Translations under genes and position numbers: made by a program
Shown here: piece by piece, positions 36,928-40,826 of the stretch
How the letters are laid out: each line of letters begins with the position of its first letter
Numbering within the stretch: position 1 is the first letter of the stretch
The notes under the pieces: generated by a model
What the model was told of the DNA's origin: nothing
The model's input: only the letters and a program-made list of their open reading frames with translations
Databases searched by the model: none
Source of the DNA: Acholeplasmataceae bacterium
GTDB lineage: Bacteria; Bacillota_I; Bacilli_A; Acholeplasmatales; UBA5453
Assembly (NCBI GenBank): GCA_028685975.1
Contig: JAQUCY010000002.1
Coordinates: forward strand, 1-40,826
DNA: 40,826 bases
Direction of reading: 5' to 3'

Positions 36928-39062
36928 GTCTATTTAACCGAACACCGATAGTTCCACCAAAACCTAAACAAGAAGATACGTTTAAAATTCCTCAGTTTGT
37001 AAAAATTGAAGGCTTAAAAACCAATCAAAAAACAAAATATAAACCGACAGAATATATCTCGCCGATTTTTGGATTAGCAGTAAAAGATGTTACTGTTGCT
37101 CCACATGTTAATAAAGATACTGGAGACGTTGCCAAGAAGTTTGACTTTATTAGAGAAAATCCGATTGAAGACAGACAAACCTATCGTGAGTTTAAGTCAG
37201 TGATTATTGATAATGAAGTACGTAAAGAGGTGTTTGGAGAAAGTGCAGTTATAGACAACACTAGAAAATATGTTGATCCAAGAAAAAAAGAGCCTTCAAT
37301 CGAAGTCCCTTATACAGGTAAAAGCGAAATGCCTACTTTTGATAAAGTAAAGATTCCTTTAAGTGATGAAAAGTTGCGTTTTGAAGAAACTAAACCGGCC
37401 TATAAATCACCTTTAGATGAACTATTCACGAAAGATGAACCGGTCATAGATATGCCTGTTGTTACAGCGGAAGAGAAAGAAAAACCAACATTAATGAGGC
37501 GCTTTAATACAGGTGAAACACCTAAAGTATCTTATATTAAACCTAAATCTGAAGCGGTTGAATCATATGAACCGACGCCTTTAGAAGAACAAACCCCAAC
37601 TGAAGTTACCGCAAAACCAATGCCTACTAGAAAACCTAGAGCAGTTTATAAGTTTCCTACACCTGATATGTTTTCAAAGGTAGAACGCGACCAAAATGCT
37701 AGACCGGAATGGTTGATTGAACAAGAAGCTAAAGTAAATGAAACTTTAGCCCAATTTGGCGTTCAAGGTAAAGTTCATAAAATTATTAAAGGACCTACGG
37801 TTACTCGTCATGAAATCGAATTAGAACCAGGTGTTAACGTTAAAGCAGTTAAGAATATTGAAGATAACTTAATGATGAACCTTGCGGCTAAGAGTTTAAG
37901 AATTGAAGCACCAATTCCAGGGAAACCATTTGTAGGATTAGAGTTACCAAACGGACAAGCAGAAATAGTTGCTTTTGGTAATGTTGTTTCTGATTTGGAG
38001 TTTATTAATGATAAAACACACCCTTTAAAGATTGCTTTAGGGGTTGATATTGATGGCAACAATATTTTCTCAGACATCAAGAAAATGCCACACGGTCTTA
38101 TCGCTGGTGCGACTAACAGTGGTAAATCAGTTTGTGTGAACACAATTATTATGAGCTTATTGATGAAAAACCATCCAGATGATTTAAAGTTTATTTTAAT
38201 TGACCCAAAAATGGTAGAGTTATCGATTTATAATGAGATACCTCATTTAGCAACGCCGGTAATCACCGATGCAAAAATGGCTGCCACAGCGCTAAATTGG
38301 GCTTGTGAAGAGATGGATAAACGTTTCTTACGATTTGCTCAATCAAGAACCAAAGACTTAGACAGTTATAATGAAAAAGCGGAAACAGATTATAGTTTAG
38401 AGAAAATGCCTTATATAGTGATTATCATTGATGAATTAGCAGATTTAATGATGGTTAGTGGTAGTGAAGTTGAAAATTCAATTCAAAGATTAACACAAAA
38501 AGCTAGAGCAGCTGGAATTCATTTATTAGTTGCTACACAAAGACCAACCACTGACGTTGTTAAAGGTACTATTAAAGCAAATATTCCAACAAGAATTGCC
38601 TTTAGGGTGTCTTCATTTACAGACTCAACCACCATTTTAGATGGTATGGGTGCGGAACAACTATTAGGTCGAGGAGATATGTTATACAAAGCAGCAGAAA
38701 GACCAATTCGACTTCAAGGGGCATTCTTGAAAGACTCTGAGATTGAAGCTGTAACAGACTTTATAAGAGACCAGATGGAACCGCATTATCTAATTGATCA
38801 TGATGGATTACAAAATTTCTCAATTAAGAAAGAAACAATTGAGGCAGATGACTTATTACTTCCAGTTGCACAATTTGTTGTTCAAGAACAAAACGCTTCT
38901 ATAAATGCGATTCAAAAACAATTTGGTATTGGGTTTAACCGAGCTCAAAAGTTAGTTGAAACCCTAGAAGCTCAAGGTATTGTATCAGCCAATGAAGGCA
39001 CGAAAGCACGACAAGTCCTCGTTACCGAAAGAGAACTGGAGAATATGATTAATGAAAATTAA
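36924..39062 (+). CDS. ftsK: FtsK/SpoIIIE DNA translocase without N-terminal TM domain
   Basis: HGLIAGATNSGKSVCVNTIIMSLLM Walker A, YIVIIIDELADLMM Walker B, ATQRPTTDVVKGTIKANIPTRIAFRVSS, C-terminal winged-helix gamma domain; GTG start. Confidence 0.95.
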   Translation: MSLFNRTPIVPPKPKQEDTFKIPQFVKIEGLKTNQKTKYKPTEYISPIFGLAVKDVTVAPHVNKDTGDVAKKFDFIRENPIEDRQTYREFKSVIIDNEVRKEVFGESAVIDNTRKYVDPRKKEPSIEVPYTGKSEMPTFDKVKIPLSDEKLRFEETKPAYKSPLDELFTKDEPVIDMPVVTAEEKEKPTLMRRFNTGETPKVSYIKPKSEAVESYEPTPLEEQTPTEVTAKPMPTRKPRAVYKFPTPDMFSKVERDQNARPEWLIEQEAKVNETLAQFGVQGKVHKIIKGPTVTRHEIELEPGVNVKAVKNIEDNLMMNLAAKSLRIEAPIPGKPFVGLELPNGQAEIVAFGNVVSDLEFINDKTHPLKIALGVDIDGNNIFSDIKKMPHGLIAGATNSGKSVCVNTIIMSLLMKNHPDDLKFILIDPKMVELSIYNEIPHLATPVITDAKMAATALNWACEEMDKRFLRFAQSRTKDLDSYNEKAETDYSLEKMPYIVIIIDELADLMMVSGSEVENSIQRLTQKARAAGIHLLVATQRPTTDVVKGTIKANIPTRIAFRVSSFTDSTTILDGMGAEQLLGRGDMLYKAAERPIRLQGAFLKDSEIEAVTDFIRDQMEPHYLIDHDGLQNFSIKKETIEADDLLLPVAQFVVQEQNASINAIQKQFGIGFNRAQKLVETLEAQGIVSANEGTKARQVLVTERELENMINEN

Positions 39063-39921
39063 AGAAGCTCAAGCAATATTAAACAATAGTGAGATTGAAG
39101 AAACAATCCAAGATGAAGCTTTAGAACGAATCGAAAAAAGTATTATTGTTAAACTAGTGGTTGTGTTTATAACTGGGGTAGTGTTATTGGTTCTAACCAC
39201 TGTATTTTTAGCTAATAATATGGCTCGGTTTTCTACCGAAAGCGGGATCATCATTCTGCTAAGTTTGTTAATCTTTGCAACATTTATCAGTCTAGCATTT
39301 TTGGCATACCATTTATTAGGAAAAGTTGAAAAAATTTATTTGGTTAAGAGTTATAAATTCTATGATTTTTTCCAATTTGTTGTTCTTGCAATTATTCTCA
39401 TTTTATTTGCACAAACTTTCTTCATTAAAACTGCAGATGTGTCAGGCAGTTCAATGGAACCAACCTTACACGATGGAGATAAGGTGTTTGTTTGGCAATT
39501 GAATTTATCAATCGATAGAGAAGAGATAGTTGTTATGAATGCTGAAAAATACCCAAATATAAATCCAATAACTTTTGAAATACCTTTAAATGGATTACAA
39601 AATCCAATTTCAGAAAAATATTATGTTAAAAGAGTCTGGGGATTACCCGGTGATTCAATAACTTATATTGATTTTGATAATTATACCGAATTATATGTAG
39701 AAGATACTTTGATTCAAACGATTACCAATAGTAGTTATCGTTCAATTATGAAGCATTTAATTGAAGAAGTTAGTTATGTTATTCCTCAAAATAAATACTT
39801 GTTGTTAGGAGACAATATTCAATTTTCAAAAGACTCAAGAAGTTTTGGGTTTGTTGATGAAAACGATATTTTAGGCTCTGTCCATGTTAGATTATTGAAA
39901 TGGCCGTGGTTATTATCATGA
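39052..39921 (+). CDS. lepB: Signal peptidase I with extended N-terminal membrane region
   Basis: DVSGSSMEPTLHDGDKVFVW, YYVKRVWGLPGDSI, LLLGDNIQFSKDSRSFGFV. Confidence 0.92.
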   Translation: MKIKEAQAILNNSEIEETIQDEALERIEKSIIVKLVVVFITGVVLLVLTTVFLANNMARFSTESGIIILLSLLIFATFISLAFLAYHLLGKVEKIYLVKSYKFYDFFQFVVLAIILILFAQTFFIKTADVSGSSMEPTLHDGDKVFVWQLNLSIDREEIVVMNAEKYPNINPITFEIPLNGLQNPISEKYYVKRVWGLPGDSITYIDFDNYTELYVEDTLIQTITNSSYRSIMKHLIEEVSYVIPQNKYLLLGDNIQFSKDSRSFGFVDENDILGSVHVRLLKWPWLLS

Positions 39922-40748
39922 TACAATGGTACCCTGGCCATATGGCCAAAACAAAAAAAGAAGTTAAAGAGGCAATAAAAAAGGTAGATATCGTCTACCT
40001 TCTTTTAGATTCTAGAGCCCCATTAAGTTCATTAAATCCGGATCTTGAATCTATAATAGGAAATAAACCAACATTGTATTTATTTAATAAATCCAGTTTA
40101 GCAGACATCACCACTTTAAAAGAAGTGATTAGGTCTGAAAAATTTGAAGAATATATTATTATTGATGCATTAAAGAGAACCAACTTAAAACAAATAAAAC
40201 TAAAAACTCTAGAAATGTTAGCCCCAATGATTGAAAAGAAAAAATCGAAAGGGTATCAAAAAGTTAGTGTTAAAGCGATGATAGTAGGAATACCCAATGT
40301 TGGTAAATCAACACTAATCAACGCGATTACCAATAAGAAAATTGCAGGAACCAATCCTAAACCAGGATTTACTAAGCAATTACATTGGGTGTATTTAGAT
40401 GATGACATTCACTTACTTGATACACCTGGTGTTTTGTGGCCAAAGTTCGAAAATGAGCAAGTGGGATATCATCTTGCGTTATCAGGGGCGATAAAAGAAA
40501 CGTTATTACCTAATGAAAAACTAGCCTATTACGCTGTTGAATTTATGGAGAAATATTACCCAAATAGATTAAAAGAGTTTTATCAAGTTGAATTTGATGA
40601 CAAAACAGCATTCTTTAATAACTTGGCAATAAAACGAGGTTATTTACTTGAACAAGGAAAACCAAATATTGAACAAAGTTTCTTAACGCTTTTAGATGAT
40701 ATAAAAAAGGGATTACTTGGAGGGGTTTGTTTTGACAGACCTATATGA
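39918..40748 (+). CDS. rbgA: Ribosome biogenesis GTPase A (RbgA/YlqF)
   Basis: MIQWYPGHMAKTKKEVKEAIKKVDIVYLLLDSRAP, LFNKSSL, GIPNVGKSTLINAI, DTPGVLWPKFE (circularly permuted order). Confidence 0.95.
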   Translation: MIQWYPGHMAKTKKEVKEAIKKVDIVYLLLDSRAPLSSLNPDLESIIGNKPTLYLFNKSSLADITTLKEVIRSEKFEEYIIIDALKRTNLKQIKLKTLEMLAPMIEKKKSKGYQKVSVKAMIVGIPNVGKSTLINAITNKKIAGTNPKPGFTKQLHWVYLDDDIHLLDTPGVLWPKFENEQVGYHLALSGAIKETLLPNEKLAYYAVEFMEKYYPNRLKEFYQVEFDDKTAFFNNLAIKRGYLLEQGKPNIEQSFLTLLDDIKKGLLGGVCFDRPI

Positions 40749-40826
40749 ATTTGAAAATAAATTACAAGGTGCAGGATTTAAATATATCTGTGGGGTTGAT
40801 GAAGCTGGTAGAGGTCCATTAGCAGG
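40732..40826 (+). CDS. rnhB: Ribonuclease HII, N-terminal fragment
   Basis: TTG start after TTGGAGGGG SD; MTDLYEFENKLQGAGFKYICGVDEAGRGPLAG; truncated by window end. Confidence 0.9.
   Translation, partial: MTDLYEFENKLQGAGFKYICGVDEAGRGPLA

Noticed and set aside
1-40826. CRISPR, transposon, prophage, toxin-antitoxin or biosynthetic cluster
   Set aside because: No repeat arrays, transposase, phage or defence-gene signatures seen on reading all ORFs and intergenic regions.

Overview
The window reads as a compact, AT-rich bacterial housekeeping region. Gene content, gene order and TGA used as a stop (with an RF2 gene present) fit an Acholeplasmatales-like Mollicute or a close Firmicute relative; this lineage call is inference. 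The ends are truncated genes: rqcH/NFACT on the left (minus strand) and rnhB on the right (plus strand). Blocks in order: gmk-rpoZ; uvrC plus a DEDDh exonuclease; rnj; HAD/coaD; a zinc operon (znuA-znuC-znuB-fur/zur) with a perfect 7-1-7 operator over the -35; rimP-nusA-ylxR-ylxQ-infB-rbfA; an unknown gene plus NfeD and SPFH; priA-fmt-pgpA plus a membrane protein with a degenerate HD-GYP-like C-terminus; a SAM-I-like riboswitch ahead of metK; secA; prfB-yitT-S41 protease-recX; glgB-glgP; HAD; and a TM-anchored unknown protein overlapping a TM-less ftsK, followed by lepB-rbgA-rnhB. I saw no CRISPR array, transposon, prophage, tRNA or rRNA. The items most worth follow-up are the divergent SAM-clan riboswitch, the anchor/TM-less FtsK gene pair, the degenerate HD-GYP-like membrane protein, and the Zur operator. 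I did not find convincing evidence of a wholly new multi-gene system.
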